Source: Orbilia blumenaviensis
Taxonomy: Eukaryota; Ascomycota; Orbiliomycetes; Orbiliales; Orbiliaceae
Reading direction: 5' to 3'
DNA: 64,000 nt
Assembly: GCA_036872755.1 (NCBI GenBank)
Contig: JAVHNS010000001.1
Span: 2,914,001 to 2,978,000 of the forward strand
The notes under the pieces are model-generated. The model ran no database searches and was not told where the DNA came from. It saw only the letters and a program-made list of their open reading frames with translations. Shown piece by piece: positions 45,360-59,214 of this stretch. Position 1 is the stretch's first letter. Each line of letters opens with the position of its first letter. A program made the translations under genes and the position numbers.

Positions 45360-46204
45360 AAGTTGCGTAAATAAATATATCGAAAAGCTGTCTACTTGGT
45401 TAGTATATCATTTTCTGTGTGTGGGTGTGGGTGTGATGGAGCATTCTGTGGGAAGCTCTTCTATTTCTAATCAGATTATCATCACCTCCATACTCTTCTT
45501 CTTCCCCTCTCTTCGAGGTTATATTACACTATAGTGGGTGGTCGCGGGATTGAAGGCTTTTTCTATATTACATAGGTGCGGAAAAAAACCTCAATAGATA
45601 ATAAACTACAGCCCGGGCAAAAAATGAATGATATCCTTTCTCATGCACTGGCTGCGAAGTCTCTTGTTGCGGATGATTCCCTTTTCATACTCTGTTAATT
45701 ACAGGTGACGATCGATAGAAGTACCCGGAACAAAGACTTATCATCAATGAAAGGATGAAAATTTATACACAAAAACAAATTTCTATAAGCTAACATTTGT
45801 ATAAGAATGATGATAAAGTTAGAAAACTATCAGGATATCCCAGTGTGTACCGCCATGCACAGTAAAGCTTGTGCGTATGAATGAAGTAGCAGTTGCAATT
45901 GTACGAGCATTAGAAGGAAATGAGGGAAATTAAAACGAAAATGAAGGCGAAGGGACATGTAACAAAGTAAGGTGTTCCATTTCCTGACTCCAAAAAGGAT
46001 CCGCTAATCGAGCCCCTAACACGAAAAGAAAAAGAGAAGAATTCCATAAAAGTAAGAAACTCCATGCATCAGGCAACAAGATTCAAAAATAACCTTACAG
46101 ATGATGATATCGGTAGCGTGAACGGGGGCATAAACTTTGCAATATGAATAAACCGTGGGAATCACAGAGGCGGGGTAAACTTTGCAATTTCGATTAGGGT
46201 ATTT
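45360..46204. other. Spacer between convergent VAS1 and BUD3
   Basis: Two facing 3' regions. A GTGTGTGGGTGTGG repeat lies at 45417-45435. AT-rich with no ORF worth calling. Confidence 0.5.
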
Positions 46205-49200
46205 TTACAGCTCCGTAAGGCGTCCGTGCCGTAGGTTGATATTTTCCTTTTTGAGAGCACTGTAGCGTAATCATATTAGCGACGATGTCCAATACCCGAA
46301 ATTCAGGTACAGTGAGCTATACATACCTAACCTCTGCTCTCAATTTGGCCACCTCTTCTTGACTTTGGACTAGCATCCTTACCAGCCCAACTCTATCCTC
46401 ATCTGCTCTTCCTGTAAGTCCTCTAACACACTCTTCGAGAGCCTCGTTAAATCTCTTGTAAACTGCATCATTCTCGTTCCTTTCATCTTTCCACATCCTC
46501 TCCACTTCTTGATTCCTCTTTAACTCCTTTGCAAGAGCCGCATGACTTTCTTCCTTTAGAGATTCGTAGCGTTTGTTCAAGTCGTTAACCGTGTTGTTTA
46601 GCTTACTCTCCATAAGTCGAACTTTACGGCGCATTCCTGCCTCTTCACCAGTTTCAGTGGTACCGCCACCAGTAGAGCCTGAACTACCTCCACGAACAAG
46701 CCCCGGTTTGTTGTAATTCCTGCCAGCGATAACCTTTGTATCATTCACTATAGACCCAGCCCCACTATTCCTCTTCGAAGAACTCTTTGCAAGTAACTCC
46801 TGCCCAATCAACGCCAACTCCTGTTCCAAAGTCCCAGAAACTTTGCTAACATGCATCTTTTCTCCAGCAACCTTATTGCCTAATCTGTTGTTGTTGTTAC
46901 TCCCGCTAGCTCTTGATCCCGTACTTCCAGTCCTGCCTAAGTCTGGGTTCGGCTGTTTAGTGCTACTTGTCGTCAAATCTTTGGGTTTCGTCGAATCCCC
47001 GGTTTTCGTCGAGTTCGTGCTGCCCGCGTCGCTATGTGCTCTACTCATCCTGACACCGCTTACGTTCAACGGTGCAATCTGATCCATGTACATAGTCTCA
47101 AGACCTCCGCCATTCCCGCCAGGTCTATCCCTTATTACCCCTAGACTTGCGTTCTTCGCGTGAGTTGGAACGGGTGGAGGACCCATGCTTCCAACACTGG
47201 AATGCACATTCTCCTTGCGATCAACACTATCTTTCCTCTTTGGGGAAATTCTCAGAGCAGAAACAGGCGGGAGATCATCAGGCTCTGTCGGCTCCTCGTC
47301 GTCTAGTAGGTCCTTAGCTGCTACTAGGTCGCTTAGGGAACTTCTTCTCTTCTTCCTTCTTAGCGCCGGTAGCGGTGATCCTTCTGCTGTTGCGTTCGTA
47401 CCCGAGGCTGAAGAGGCATTTCGCGAGGTAGGTTCGAGTGTAGGGCTTGCGACAATGGGACTTAGAGGGTTGGCTGAAACACTATTTGCTCCCGTATTCT
47501 TCGGTATAACCAAGGTGGGACCAGCGCCACCTCCCGGCGTCGCAGGGCTTCCGATCTTCGGTCCGCTGTCCCGACTCATGGGTCTTGGAATCACATCCCG
47601 CTCATAATAGTCTCGACGAATATCGGTATCTGTACTTTGACTGCGATGGAGGTTGCTAGGTTTTGTGGGCGTAGTCAACAACATTTCCTTCTCTTTCTCC
47701 TTGTCCTTTTCCTTACTGCTCTTGTTGCTTCTCTGTCGTAACATCGACTTAACCGACGATTTGCTGAGACTACCATAACCGCTGTTGGCCGATGTTCCAT
47801 TTGTTCCCTTTTCAGACGAAGTCGAAGATAGCGAGGGCTCTCCGGCCTCTGGACCATTATTTGATAATCCGAATCTCTTTCTCAAGCTGCTCGAACTTGT
47901 GAGCGGTACAACGGTTGGAATGCCCGATGCACCGCTCGTATTAACCCCATACGTCCCTGTCGTTTTACTCCTCTTCAACACGGCAGCCTCCTGAGCTGAC
48001 GTATATTGGGGGGTCGAGTTCGCTTCGCTGTAACCTGTATATCGGTGTTTAGTAGGTGAATAAGAACCAGCTAATTGTCTTGCGGTCTGCCATCCTTCTT
48101 TCAATACATCAAGTCCTTTTTTGTCAGAGCGAACGGGCGAGACAGAAGCCTCGGATTCACTCGACTCAAAACGATCGCGATGCCGGGAAGAACGGACAGG
48201 ACTGGGTAGTCTGAACAGCTGCCGCCCGCGTGTTGGACTTGGGGACCTGTAGCGTTCTTTTTCTTCTCGGGTAGAATCTTTTCTCTCGAGTCTGCTCCTC
48301 TTTGTCGGACTGAAAGAGCGACTACGGAAGAGTTCAGGGATAATAGATGTAGTGGGAGGCTTTTTCATAGGCTCAGATTCAAGTTTTTCGACCGTATAAC
48401 ATTGGTCATAGTATATACGATGTGGTGGCACTGGGGGTGGAATGTCGTCTTCACCATCATCATCAAGTTCGTAACTAAATCTACGGGACTTACTAGTTAA
48501 CATGTTGATAGTTTCGATGTAGTTGAGCATGTACAGAAGTAGTTCGGCATGAAGTCTGGCGACCTCACTAATTTTAGAGCTGGTAAGACCCGAGGCGGTG
48601 AGAATTTCGGTGAATATTGTCCTAAGGGAGTTTTTGGCTTCATCTGCAGATGCTCTCTGGATGGCACTGTAGACATTTATTTATTAGCTTTCTAGAATAC
48701 TATGATAACCTTTGAACCGTACCGAGAAAAGAGCCCTGTGATTTTGTTGAAGCCTCTTTTGTTCTGGGGACCCAAGTTATCTAAAAAGTTTTCAAAGTAC
48801 TTCGAAAATTGATCCGGATGCAGAGAATCTAGTTTCATCAGAAATCTGGCATGTTTCACGGGAGGAGAGTAAGAAGAACTCACCATGCTTTGACTGAAGG
48901 TCTTTAATGGTTTCTTGCGATAGTAAAGTTCCCATGGCTTCTCTCCACTTGCCCTGCAGGAACTTTTCAAACGAGTTTAGCACAATATCGACCCCGGCTG
49001 CTTGGGCGGCTGCCGTTTTGCTTGAGTCCGTCAGCATGGCTTTCAATACTTGATCCACAACATGGCTATTCGAGCTTTTGCGAGAGTATACAAATCCAGG
49101 CTGCACCTCTTTCGAAAGCTTGCCGTCCAGAGCAGAGACGAATGCATCAAGCACACGCTCAAGTTGTTTATGATAGCTGTCACCTTGTTGCGGATGATTT

Positions 49201-51736
49201 TCGACCAAACTAATATCCTTCATACGAATAGCAGTATCCTCAACGGGGGCAACACTGCTGCCATCAGCACGGTAGAGTACGCTGTGTGGTCGTTCCAGGA
49301 GTACAGTCGGTCGAGCCATCTCTGTTGTGCTTTCGAACGAGGTTGCCTTGAAAGGTGATTTGCCTGGTGATGCGTTGGAGGAGCCCAGAAAGGTGTGTAG
49401 AAACTTGACAGGGGAGGGGGGTCTAAAAGTTTTGAACTTGGAATGGTGAGAGTCGGAATCTGGCGCCGAGAGATGAAGCGATCTAATTATTCGACGATGC
49501 CCTTGTATCATCGCTGCACTGATAGGGGGATGAGAAGTGTTGGATTGCCTTTCAAGGATACTAGATATGCGTTTAGTAACAACTGTGAGAATATCTAATT
49601 CTCCCACCGTCTCGGTGTAAGCAATCTTTCCCATATCCAAAATGTCAATGCGAATCTTTCCCGAATTTACAAAGTTCATAGTGGCAGAAATCTCCGGTGT
49701 TTTGGTTCTTATGTCAAAACTAGGTGTTTCAACCCCCATTTGAATCAGTGCCCGTGCCGGTGATTTCTCCAACTCGTAGTTCCTAGGCTCGTAGACAGAT
49801 GTCCATAGTTCCAAAGCATCGAATTTTGAGTTACTGTTTCCAGACCATCGAATTTCCTGAACCCGGCTTTTAGATTGTAGTTGAGCTTGGATTATTTCCT
49901 CGACAAGTTCATTTGCCTTTCCTTCCCACGGCCCTGATGGTAAGAATTTCTTCATACCAACGGCTGACTCTCGCATATCGTAGACTTCTTCTAAATCTTT
50001 TGTGAGAGTAATCCACATGGCCCTGCCGTGATCGGAAGTAGAATATCTATTATATTTTAGTGAGGTACAGCCAGCAAAGTGCAAATCCGCGGCATCCCGC
50101 CGGAAAGAATTCTGTATTGATGATGGCACGGTAATTTCGGTGAGAACCCCTTGTGCCTTCATACTACCAACGCTCGGCCGATTGATGAACGCAATTGAAT
50201 CAGTGAAAACGAGAATGATGACATTGGTTCTCTCGGCGGCGTCGGTGTAAGGGGCGGCGACTTCTGTTAGGTCTACAGCAGTTACGAGAGGGCCTCCAGG
50301 TTTGAAGTTCGTCGGCCAGCCGGATATTAGATTAGATAACCGGTTGATGGTCTGCGCCCTTTCTTGTGCTGGTGCTGACTGCATTTCACAAGTCTTGGAC
50401 ACGATATCACGCGCCTCAATTAACTTCGTGGCAACCGGGGATGTCACGGCGATATTGTTTATGACGCCTACAGCTGTTAGAACATGACATTACAGCTATT
50501 TGGTTCAGAATTTCTTACCATCAATTATCAGAGTATACCTGGGCAGACGTTGAATAGGTTCCATTAACGTCGACTTGAGGTATTGTTCACCATAACCCTA
50601 ATGACCCGTTAGATACGCCGGGAGGAGAAAATCGTGGAAAATAGCTTACTGCCATTCGTTGTGAAAACGCTGTACCACCTCTCATCAATTCGCCTATCAG
50701 GCCTGATGAAGCCGGATTTAACGCGATATAGTGGCTGTATGGATTATGGAAATTGGGGAACTGCCTACAGAGTTAGTATTTAAGCCCGAAGAAGAAAACC
50801 GTATAAACCAGAACAGCTCACATGGCGTAGGAAAACCTCAGCAACTCCATTAACCCCATCATCATCATCCATTGCCTTGGTCAACTCATTCAAGAATTTC
50901 GAATTCAATTGGCATATCTCATCCAGGTACGATGGAAACAGCCTTGCAAGTGTTGTTTCATTCGGTTCGGGTGCTTCGGCGCCTTCTGCGATCCGTCTCT
51001 CAGGCTTGACCACATCCGCTAAAACCTTTTGCAACTTTTCGATATAGTTGACTTCAGTATCCAGCAGCTCCTGTAGTTTTATCGCGACCTTTTCCGGATT
51101 CGACTGTGGTAGTGAAACGATTGATTTTGGACGGGTTCGTTCGACTCGAGACGGGCGACGTTTGAGGTTGGTATCTTGCTTGTGGACATCTCCCATGAAC
51201 TGGAGCAATCTCTGGTACTTAGACGATTGAAAGGTGCCAGGCTGTGGAAGCACAAGATCAATATCGATTGACGGGATATATCGAGGTGTTAGAGCGGCAA
51301 GTATACTCGAAATAGCGAGATCATCTTCAATCCGGACGAGCTTGGCAGCCAATTCTCCAGCATGAGCAGCAGAGAATGGTTCTGGTTTGGCAGCCCTGGC
51401 CACTTTTGCGGTCGCACTCGCAGTGCCTTTGACACCAACCGTCAGCTCGACGAAATAACGGCACAGTGCAAAGGCAAGCGCTCTGTAGATTTCGGACTCG
51501 GTTTTTTCAATCGGCATGAAATTTACAGCTTGGTAGACAGCAGACGAGGGGTCCACGGTCATCCGGGAGTAGGAAATGAAACCGCAGGCGGTGTAGATGT
51601 GAGCATCGACTCTCGAAGATGTACCGGAGTATGGGAGAAAGAATATGACGACCTGAGTGAGGAGGGGTTCGGGCGGAGAGACAAAAATTTGGTGGTTCCG
51701 GCCCAGATTGGGCAGCTGTGGGCTAACTCGAGCCAT
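46205..51736 (-). CDS. BUD3: Bud3-type Rho guanine nucleotide exchange factor
   Basis: Seven exons: 51736-50822, 50760-50650, 50597-50519, 50473-48884, 48780-48723, 48666-46327 and 46259-46205, giving 1715 residues. After an N-terminal region of about 210 residues comes a Dbl-homology (DH) domain built from exons 1-4: KLQELLDTEVNYIEKLQKVL, LFPSYLDEICQLNSKFLNEL, QFPNFHNPYSHYIALNPA and the signature STLMEPIQRLPRYTLIID. A PH-like or Bud3-specific segment follows (VIILVFTDSIAFINRP). The second half is disordered, Ser/Pro-rich and ends in a coiled coil continuing through the last 18-residue exon (VSALKKENINLRHGRL). In Neurospora and Aspergillus Bud3 is the exchange factor for Rho4 at septation sites; the same role is expected. 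The 5' side has GATGTC repeats. Exon joins were fixed by phase and by the DH motif. Confidence 0.88.
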
Positions 51737-52854
51737 GGTTGGAGGTGATTCAGGTTAGACGAAGTGTGTGGATACTATTCCGAGGCGATTCGCATGGTAT
51801 CGATAAAATTGGGCGAGAGGGAGTGAACCGAGGATTGAAGCTAGTTAGCGATGATAGTCGGATGATTGTTGATGGCGATGATGTCGATGTCGATGTCGAT
51901 GGCGATGGTAATTGATGGAAGTGGTGGTGGTGATGGTGGTGAGCAGTATAGCAGGAGGTCACAGACGTCGGCAGGCAGCAGCACACAATCTCCTTCTCCT
52001 TCTCTCTCTTTCTCTTCCTCTCTACCTCGCTCGTAGGGCTAGCAATCTAGTCGGCACAATAGCAACAGCAACAGCAATCTGAAACGGCGACCACGAAAAG
52101 GCACGTAAACAGCCGTCGGGCTGCGGTTCGGGTGAGTAAGATGGAAGACTGTCCGGTCCCGTTGCGTTTGTGAGCTTAAGCTTGTTCGGGCGCTAACACT
52201 GTCCGCCAGAGAGACAGCAGGCCTGACCAGCACTAGCTAGTTATGATACTAGCACGGACGGACATAGCGATTTTGGACAAAGTCCCACCTCTGCCAGCTG
52301 GTTCTCCATAGTTAATTACTATCACCAACCCGGTTCCAAATTAATTCGCGCTAGCCACTGGCTGCCAATTAGCATTCCATCCGAGAGACAACTTGCAAGG
52401 CGTGATAGGAGTCCGTCTTTCGATGTAATCAAGTTAGGTTCCTGCGTCTGTCCGGCCCCATGCAGCAGCCTGCACCATTTCGTTCGAGATTGTTGATTGC
52501 GAAAACGAGGCAGCTCAAGCTTCGGGGGTCGCAGTCGCATTGTTTACATCCCACCGCTTCTATTCTTAGCTCCCCGAAGCCATTCCCGAAGCCTTCTGGG
52601 CCCCGGGCCTTTTGTGTGACGTCAAAGCGTGCCATCCCGGTTCAAACATCCAACAGACGCAACGCGGTCTGCATTGACTGAACCCATCAATATTATGTAT
52701 CGATACAGCAGCCAAACGAGTGTTGATGTTCATAAGTCTACAAGGTCTAGGCACGAGGCAAGTAAGTCTCGTTATGAGTGAAAACATAGTATATTATCTC
52801 GACATGTATACACAAGTATTACAATCTGTGAATGGAACACCCCATCTAGACATT
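51737..52854. other. Spacer: BUD3 promoter and 3' region of the 774-residue gene
   Basis: Contains a GATGTC/GATGGC hexanucleotide run (about 51875-51915), CTCTCT/TTCCTC tracts at 51990-52030 and a CAACAG-rich stretch at 52060-52080; these probably belong to the BUD3 5' leader. A GC-rich block at 52500-52640 has no recognisable gene. Confidence 0.5.
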
Positions 52855-55279
52855 TTACAACCCAAATGATTCACCAATCGAACCTATCTTTCTCCAGATG
52901 TCCCCAACAAAACCAACATCCTCGTCAGCAGCCCACTTTCGCTTACGAGAATTAGTAGAGTCCCGTTTCGTAGCACTGGGTACTAAGAATGGCATCCCCC
53001 CTAGAGATATGAAGCTTAAACTTCTTGATGAGTCCATAGAGGGCGCTTGGATTGATGTGATTGTGGTGATACGACGCTTTGTCCCCCCCTGACTTGAGTT
53101 CCTTTTGTATGTGTCGATGATATCATTTCCATAAAGATCGCCAGTCGTGAGAGACCTAGATCTTAGGGATATGGAGGCATCATTGGTAAGATCCGCATCA
53201 CTTTGGAGCTTATCCTCGACCACATTTTCTAGCCCCCCCTCTCCTCCAATTCCTATATCTGTCCGCCCTTTCCCGCAAGATGAATCCAAAATATTCAGTA
53301 CTAGATTCGGCATACAATCTGCCTCGCGAGAGGATACGCCGGCATCTGGACCTTGAGCGAAGCCGTCAAATCCAAGAATACTTGGAGATGGTGGTAACGG
53401 CAGGGGAGGTTTAAATTCATGCCCAGACCACACCCGTGGCCGGCTGGCGTCTAGGATCGAGGCCGATTCAGACGTATCAAAGTGCGTCCTGATGGTACAT
53501 AAAGGAAGGGAATCGCTGATCTGGTTTTCCCCGCTCCAGTTAAAACGTAGAAACCTCTCCAAACTGCAGATGAGCCGTTGTGTCCCGTATCTTTCTACAA
53601 AAGCTCTTAGCCAGCGCTTCGTCCTCTCGCATGTGTACAGTTCCCGATCTGATTTGAGGCGCATGGAAAGTAGAGAGTAGAGGCTAGAAACATTCCCGGC
53701 GCTATTATTGACAGCTGCTATCGCCACCGCCTGCACAGCTTCCATCCTATCTCTTTCGTACCCAAAAAGAGTTTCGAAGAGATCAATCCGCTTCAAAAGC
53801 CCTGCAAGATGGATTGGTCGGAGCCGAATTCGGTCTATGCTCGCGTCTCGGCCAAGCGCAAATGCTGGACCGAGAACACAAGATAGCTTATCTGAGGATG
53901 GATGTAACCAAGACTGCCAGCCAGAGCTAAGCAAACGGCAGACAAACTTCCAATTTGAATCATCTCGTTGATCTGAGATAATCGCCGTCATGAGTACCGT
54001 GAGATGCAGTGGGCTATTGGTTTTGGTCAAAGTGAAGAATTCGGGTCGTTCCGGGAGATACATTGCGACTAGTGGGGGGCTATGCCAGATTGCCATCTTG
54101 AGTCTACCACGTAACTCGAGAAGATCCTCGAAAGCGTCTAAACACCGAAGTATCATTGCTGAATGAAGCAGGAGGTCATTTCCAACACACCAGTCCGAGA
54201 ACGAAACTAGTATGGACTCGATGTGGATTCTTTTAATCTTGTTGATGACTTCGAAGAAAATGCCTTTGTTCTGAAAATAAGTAGCGGAAGCCATATGAAC
54301 CGCGGTTACATCACCATTTTCAAATGGGCCGTTCTGGCTAGACTCCCCCAGACTACGCTGCCAGTCGAACACGTCCCCTTCACAACCATTGTCTGCGTTA
54401 AGGAACATGGCCGTGAAGAATAGTGGTGATAGTTTCTGAAAAATGCTGGCGTTTTTGCGGGGCCCCATATGATCGACCAACCCCCCACCAGCCATGAATT
54501 GAAGCCGATTCGCATATAGCCGTTCGTGTTTAGGCGTTTCGTCGCATATCTTCGCAACATTTCCTAATTTCTTGTAAAGATATGCTATATCTTCAATGGT
54601 AAGCTGGGAAGAACGAAGGTTTCTGCCGTCATCACCCGTAATTTGGTTTAATAGCTCCAAACCCTTGAATCTTCGGAAATAAAACCCGGCAATTGCGTCT
54701 AGCGTAGCCTGAGCGGGTAGGTATACCTCAGCAACATCATCCCCATAACCACGGCTATACTCTAGCTGTATATCACTGTGAATATAACTAACAGCGCCCG
54801 AGGATATCAAACCGAGGATATATGCCTTCGCGTCACTTTTGCAAATGAGCAGGTCTACTATTTTCCGTGCCTCGCGACGAAGACCTTGAAGCACTTCATC
54901 GATCACGAGGATGGTATTTTTGATATCATCAGCAGCCCATATTGTTTTAACATAGCACTTTCTTAATCTTGTAGGGGAGATATTCAGAAGGTACTGGGCT
55001 TCGCCACGCAGATATAGAAGACAATCAATTTCTGAGATGCTATAAAAGAAAGTATAGTATCTTGTTAGACAATAATTCGAGGCCGGGTGCATAAAGGAAG
55101 AGAATCTAAAGGAAAGGTACCAAACAACTGGACGCTCACATTTCATCTGCTGGCCGTAGGTGTTCCTTTTTTAAGAGGGCATCCCGGTCAGCCCTTGAAA
55201 TACCAGGTCTTTCGTGCTCATTGGCCTTGAACATGGGTATCCCTGCTTCGTACAGTAATCGCAGAGCTGGCCAGGCCAT
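52855..55279 (-). CDS. Hypothetical protein, 774 residues, helical with basic C-terminal motif
   Basis: Two exons, 55279-55140 and 55039-52855. The join reads HLRPADEI|ISEIDCLLYLRG; donor GTGAGC and acceptor TTATAG. The first exon (MAWPALRLLYEAGIPMFKAN) begins with an amphipathic helix. Most of the protein looks alpha-helical, with segments such as HSAMILRCLDAFEDLLELRG, SPLHLTVLMTAI, RPIHLAGLLKRIDLFETLFG that recall loosely spaced ankyrin-like helix pairs. The last 200 residues are disordered and Ser-rich, with SRKRKWAADE as a possible nuclear signal. No catalytic motif, signal peptide or membrane segment is visible. Similar large proteins of unknown function are frequent in filamentous ascomycetes. 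Function not assignable. Confidence 0.65.
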
Positions 55280-57123
55280 TTCCGCTTTTCTGGTGTGCAC
55301 TTTCGAATTTTTGTACCGGGTTAGCGATAGACAAAACTAGTATAACCAACAGCCTCTACAGCGGGGTTCGAGGGCAACCTCGCGGCCTCGTGCCTACCTT
55401 TTTTTTGCGGTCGGACCAGCGACACTGGGCGCAACTGCCGGCCATCTTGGCGTAGTATCTGAATGTATTCCTCGGCACGAGTGATATCTGGTTATATTGT
55501 TATGTCGGCGTGTGTGCTTCATAGAAATAAATTATTGGATAATATTTGCGATATTTCAAATTCGTTGTATGGTCGCTTGTAGTTTGCTTGTAGCTAATCT
55601 AGATACCTTCTACCTGCAAATTTGGCAATCTCCGCTTTCGTTGAGGATGGGCCTGGCGCGGCTGGCGGGACCTGTACAATTGTCCCACACTGAACAAGTT
55701 TAGATTGGGCCGCCCGTTTGACTCGCCCGGGCTCACTACCCCGATGATGGCACGAAGTATATTCGAATCGAATCGTTATAATTACTTATGCCTGAGTGGA
55801 TATATGTTACTTGCAAAGGCAACTAAATCCGTATACGATTTTGGGTTATAAGGTTGTATATAAATGATGAAAAGAAGATACCGGATAGTGGTAAGACGAA
55901 CGTGGTTTCAGGTAAAGGTATAAGATAGTGGATGAATAGCGGGACTCTTAACTTTATATACATAATTTAGCTAGCTTGCGCACAGTTCTGGTTCGAGACA
56001 ACTCGTCCTCCTATAGGTACTAGTTGTTCAACATTGCCATAGGTACGAGCTGACTATCCATGCGCAATTTTTATCGCAAAGCGCTTTCAAGCTCCAAAGC
56101 CATAGCTTAGTTCCAATGCAAATAATGTCGCAGGGTACCGGCCATTGAAGCCTTGCGAATTACATCCTCTTAGCCATGGCCATCCAGTACGCTTCAATAC
56201 TTACCGTCCAGTTAGCGACCCCTTGCATCGTGAAAACCCTCCGTTGGGCTTGTGCGTTGCAGTTGCGTTGGTCAGCGCGATTGCTAATCGCAGAAAATTC
56301 CGAACCCGCCCATCGCAAAAATCCGGACTTTGATTGGTTCGCCTGGACACCTGAGACGCCTTGGTTACTGTTAGTTATAACGGTAAATGTAACGAAATGT
56401 TCCCAGCTAACTAGAAAGCTTGTCAAATTAGATCCACTGAACCCTGTTAATTACGTTAGTACGGCTCTGACGTGGGTCCCGGGTTGATACCCGATGTGAT
56501 ATATACTTAAGCATGCACATACATGCACAGATATATGCATATCCCTCTCCCTCTCTCGGGCTCTTATGGAAATCCAAGGAACGTATGAAAGCCTGGGATC
56601 GAATCCAGACACCGTTTTCTCTCTATATATATTGCGAAAGTCAGCGCGCAGTGCCGGCCAGAGTCTGACACGACAGATGCATATACATACCTTATGCAGA
56701 TGCTAATTTCGCCAGCAAAACGGCAAATTGACTGGCTGATGCAAAGCTCTCAAGACTTCGGGCTCGAAAGTTGCATTAATTGCTGAGGTTGGAAAACAGA
56801 TATTAACCTGTGGGCTAATGGACCAAAATATACATATATATAAACACCAAGTTTCTGTTGAGGCAATTAATCCTGTAGCAGGCGCACGCTAAAGCTCTCA
56901 GTTTAGGTTTGTGATTTGTGCTCCAGTCAATATTATCACCTAGAAATGCGGGCACGCGCGGACACACGCATATGGTGGTCCTACAGTCTTCTCAATAGGC
57001 TCAAGAAAAGTAGAATAGTGATCCTGTTAGAATCGTCGCTAAATAAATATATGATATTCTCGTAGGTGTACAAGGAACTGTGATAATATATGTAGTAATG
57101 ATAGTTGAATAAAACTCCTCGGT
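55280..57123. other. 1.8-kb spacer
   Basis: Between the promoter of the 774-residue gene and the 3' end of the vWFA gene. Mixed composition with a T8 tract near 55400 and ATATATA runs near 56618 and 56830. Frames near 56160-56490 are open on both strands by chance and carry no recognisable protein. Confidence 0.5.
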
Positions 57124-58413
57124 TCAAACCATTGTCATCTTGTCCTTCGTGTCAGAGATTCCTCCAAGCAAGATCTTCTCGATGCAATCTTTTGTCAGTG
57201 GAACATTAGGCAATGTATGAATCACCGTATCAACAATATCCCTATTGATCCACGCCGGTTAGTACTTCAGCGCTTGGGTGTGTGTCGGGAACATGATGCG
57301 ATACGCAATGGCGCTGTTTGCTTACCTTATATCATATTTCGCCTCCAATCCGTCGTCCACTGTCTTGAAAAAAGCCTTGGCTGATGGATCGTCACCAACC
57401 TGCACAAATTGGATACCCACCAAATGCTGAGGTGCCCCCTTGTCTGTTAACTTCCTTGCCACAGATACAATATATTTTTCCACATCTTTCCTATCTTTTC
57501 TCTTTCCATCGGTTATTACAATAATATTCAACCCTTCCTTGCTGAGTACTTTACTTTTCCTCAACCCTCGTAGATATGGTTTAATGATTCTTTTCAGCCC
57601 TGCGCTCATTGCAGCGCCGCCGCGGGCAGTTACACCATGCCAGAAAATGTCTCCGGCAGGAAGACGGTCTCCACGTTTGATTTCCTGTGCATGTACCTGC
57701 CTATCGTCTGAAAGGAATTGGATCTGGATTGGATTTTCTCCATGTTGTGTCGCTAGGGGGGCGAGGGTTTCTAAGAGGCTGTAAACCGACCCAAGATGGC
57801 CAGAAGAGATCATTGAGGTAGAGTCATCAACAATGAAAACCTATTCGAGAACAAGGAGCAATTAGGCACAGATCAAACATTATTTTAAATCAACACTACG
57901 TACCGTCTTATATAGCTTTAGGAGCCCCAGGTCTCTTGATCCTATTGGGCTGGCCGGTGGGCTAAGCGGGGACTGGAAATATCTATTCTGGCCAGCTTCC
58001 AGGTTCCCAACCATCGTTGGCGGGTTGGTAATAATCCGCGGTAGCTCAGGAGGCCCAGACCATGATGACGGACGAAGAGTACGATTCGGAGGTTTGTCAT
58101 CTATAGGTAGCGAATTCTGATACTGCGGCCGCGGAGTATTTGGTGTATTGTCTGGTAGCTCTACAGGCAGAACAGGAGGCTGGGCATTTGCTAGTCCTGT
58201 AAAAGTGAAGTGTGAAGTGGCCGTGGGGTGTGTCGCACTTGTGGGGCTGAAAACCGGAGTGCTCGGCCGCCATGGATTGGTTTCGATCAATGCATCTCTG
58301 CCAAACGGGTATTGCGGCGGCACGAATTCTTGCGACCTTCGTCGCGCTCGTTTTAACTTGAAGTTAAAATCGAGCTCAAATGGTAGATGAACGTAACTTG
58401 AGAACTGGGACAT
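57124..58413 (-). CDS. von Willebrand factor A-domain protein
   Basis: Three exons: 58413-57904, 57840-57326 and 57241-57124, giving 380 residues. Residues 1-170 are Pro/Ser/Thr-rich and disordered. The vWFA domain begins exactly at exon 2: VFIVDDSTSM supplies the MIDAS Asp-x-Ser-x-Ser, HGVTARGGAAM the Thr-containing loop, and IIVITDGKRKD the conserved Asp-Gly. It ends with DIVDTVIHTLP and a short basic tail. Intron 2 has a perfect TACTAACC branch point. Proteins with this arrangement are intracellular and common in filamentous fungi; vWFA domains mediate metal-dependent protein binding. Partner unknown. No signal peptide or membrane segment. Confidence 0.85.
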
Positions 58414-59214
58414 TGCACTCTGATTTAGAAGAATTGAAATAATATGTTTAATGCAATAGGCCTGCTGTCACCGATACTGAGAGGAGGGACTTGGATTAAA
58501 GACTAATGGTATATAGCAAAACTATCAAGCGTTGAAAGGAGGATATGAAGGTTAAGATGGGAGCGGGTTGGGAGTTATTTGGTGACCTAGAGCGGAATAT
58601 AAATATTTTTGTCTACGACGAAAATATATAAGACTGGCTCCGCTCGGAAGGGAAGACTATCACTGAAGCTAGACATTTTTTACTCAGCTCAGTAGTGGGG
58701 GACCGAAGTGGAACTGCCAACCAATCCCGCATATGCACGCGAATGCACATGCTCAACATGACCATTTCGTTGTAAGTATTGATTGGGTACTGCTAGAAAC
58801 GAGCCGTATTCCTATCCCTCGCCAGATAGCTCTTAGGCATGACTTCATGTCTCTGCAGCCCGATGACGAATTAGTGAATCTAACGGTATCCCTGCTGCAG
58901 ATTTTCTTTGCTACTCTACAGTTTTCTTCGAGTTCTATTGTTCATTAGTGCTCTTCCGACGGCATTGATTCTCATGCAAGGTGCGACTTCTGGAGGCCTC
59001 TCTTTCGCGTTGTATCGGCGAGTTGGGATTTGTGGTTGAAACTGTGTTGGTGGCTTGATAGCGGCTAGTGTATCTTTGTGGCTTGTATAACCCCCCGAAC
59101 CCTCCGTGCTGGGATTATCCCGGCCGATAACTGCCCCGGGGTGTCCGCCATGTGGAACGCGTCGCAAACATAGGCCCCACGTTCACGTCCTCCTTCCTGT
59201 CCTCAATCGCCATC
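58414..59214. other. Divergent promoter interval between the vWFA gene and DCC1
   Basis: About 0.8 kb separates the two start codons. AT-rich near 58600, GC-richer next to DCC1. A small plus-strand frame at 58733-58948 lacks support and is not called. Confidence 0.5.

Noticed and set aside
56160..56490. Overlapping open frames on both strands
   Set aside because: Neither strand shows codon-like composition, a promoter or a known motif; probably chance.
56585..56615. tRNA-like T-arm (GATCGAATCC)
   Set aside because: No matching A box, anticodon arm or acceptor stem could be built around it.
58733..58948. 71-residue plus-strand ORF in the vWFA/DCC1 interval
   Set aside because: No family resemblance, weak composition, and it sits in a divergent promoter interval.
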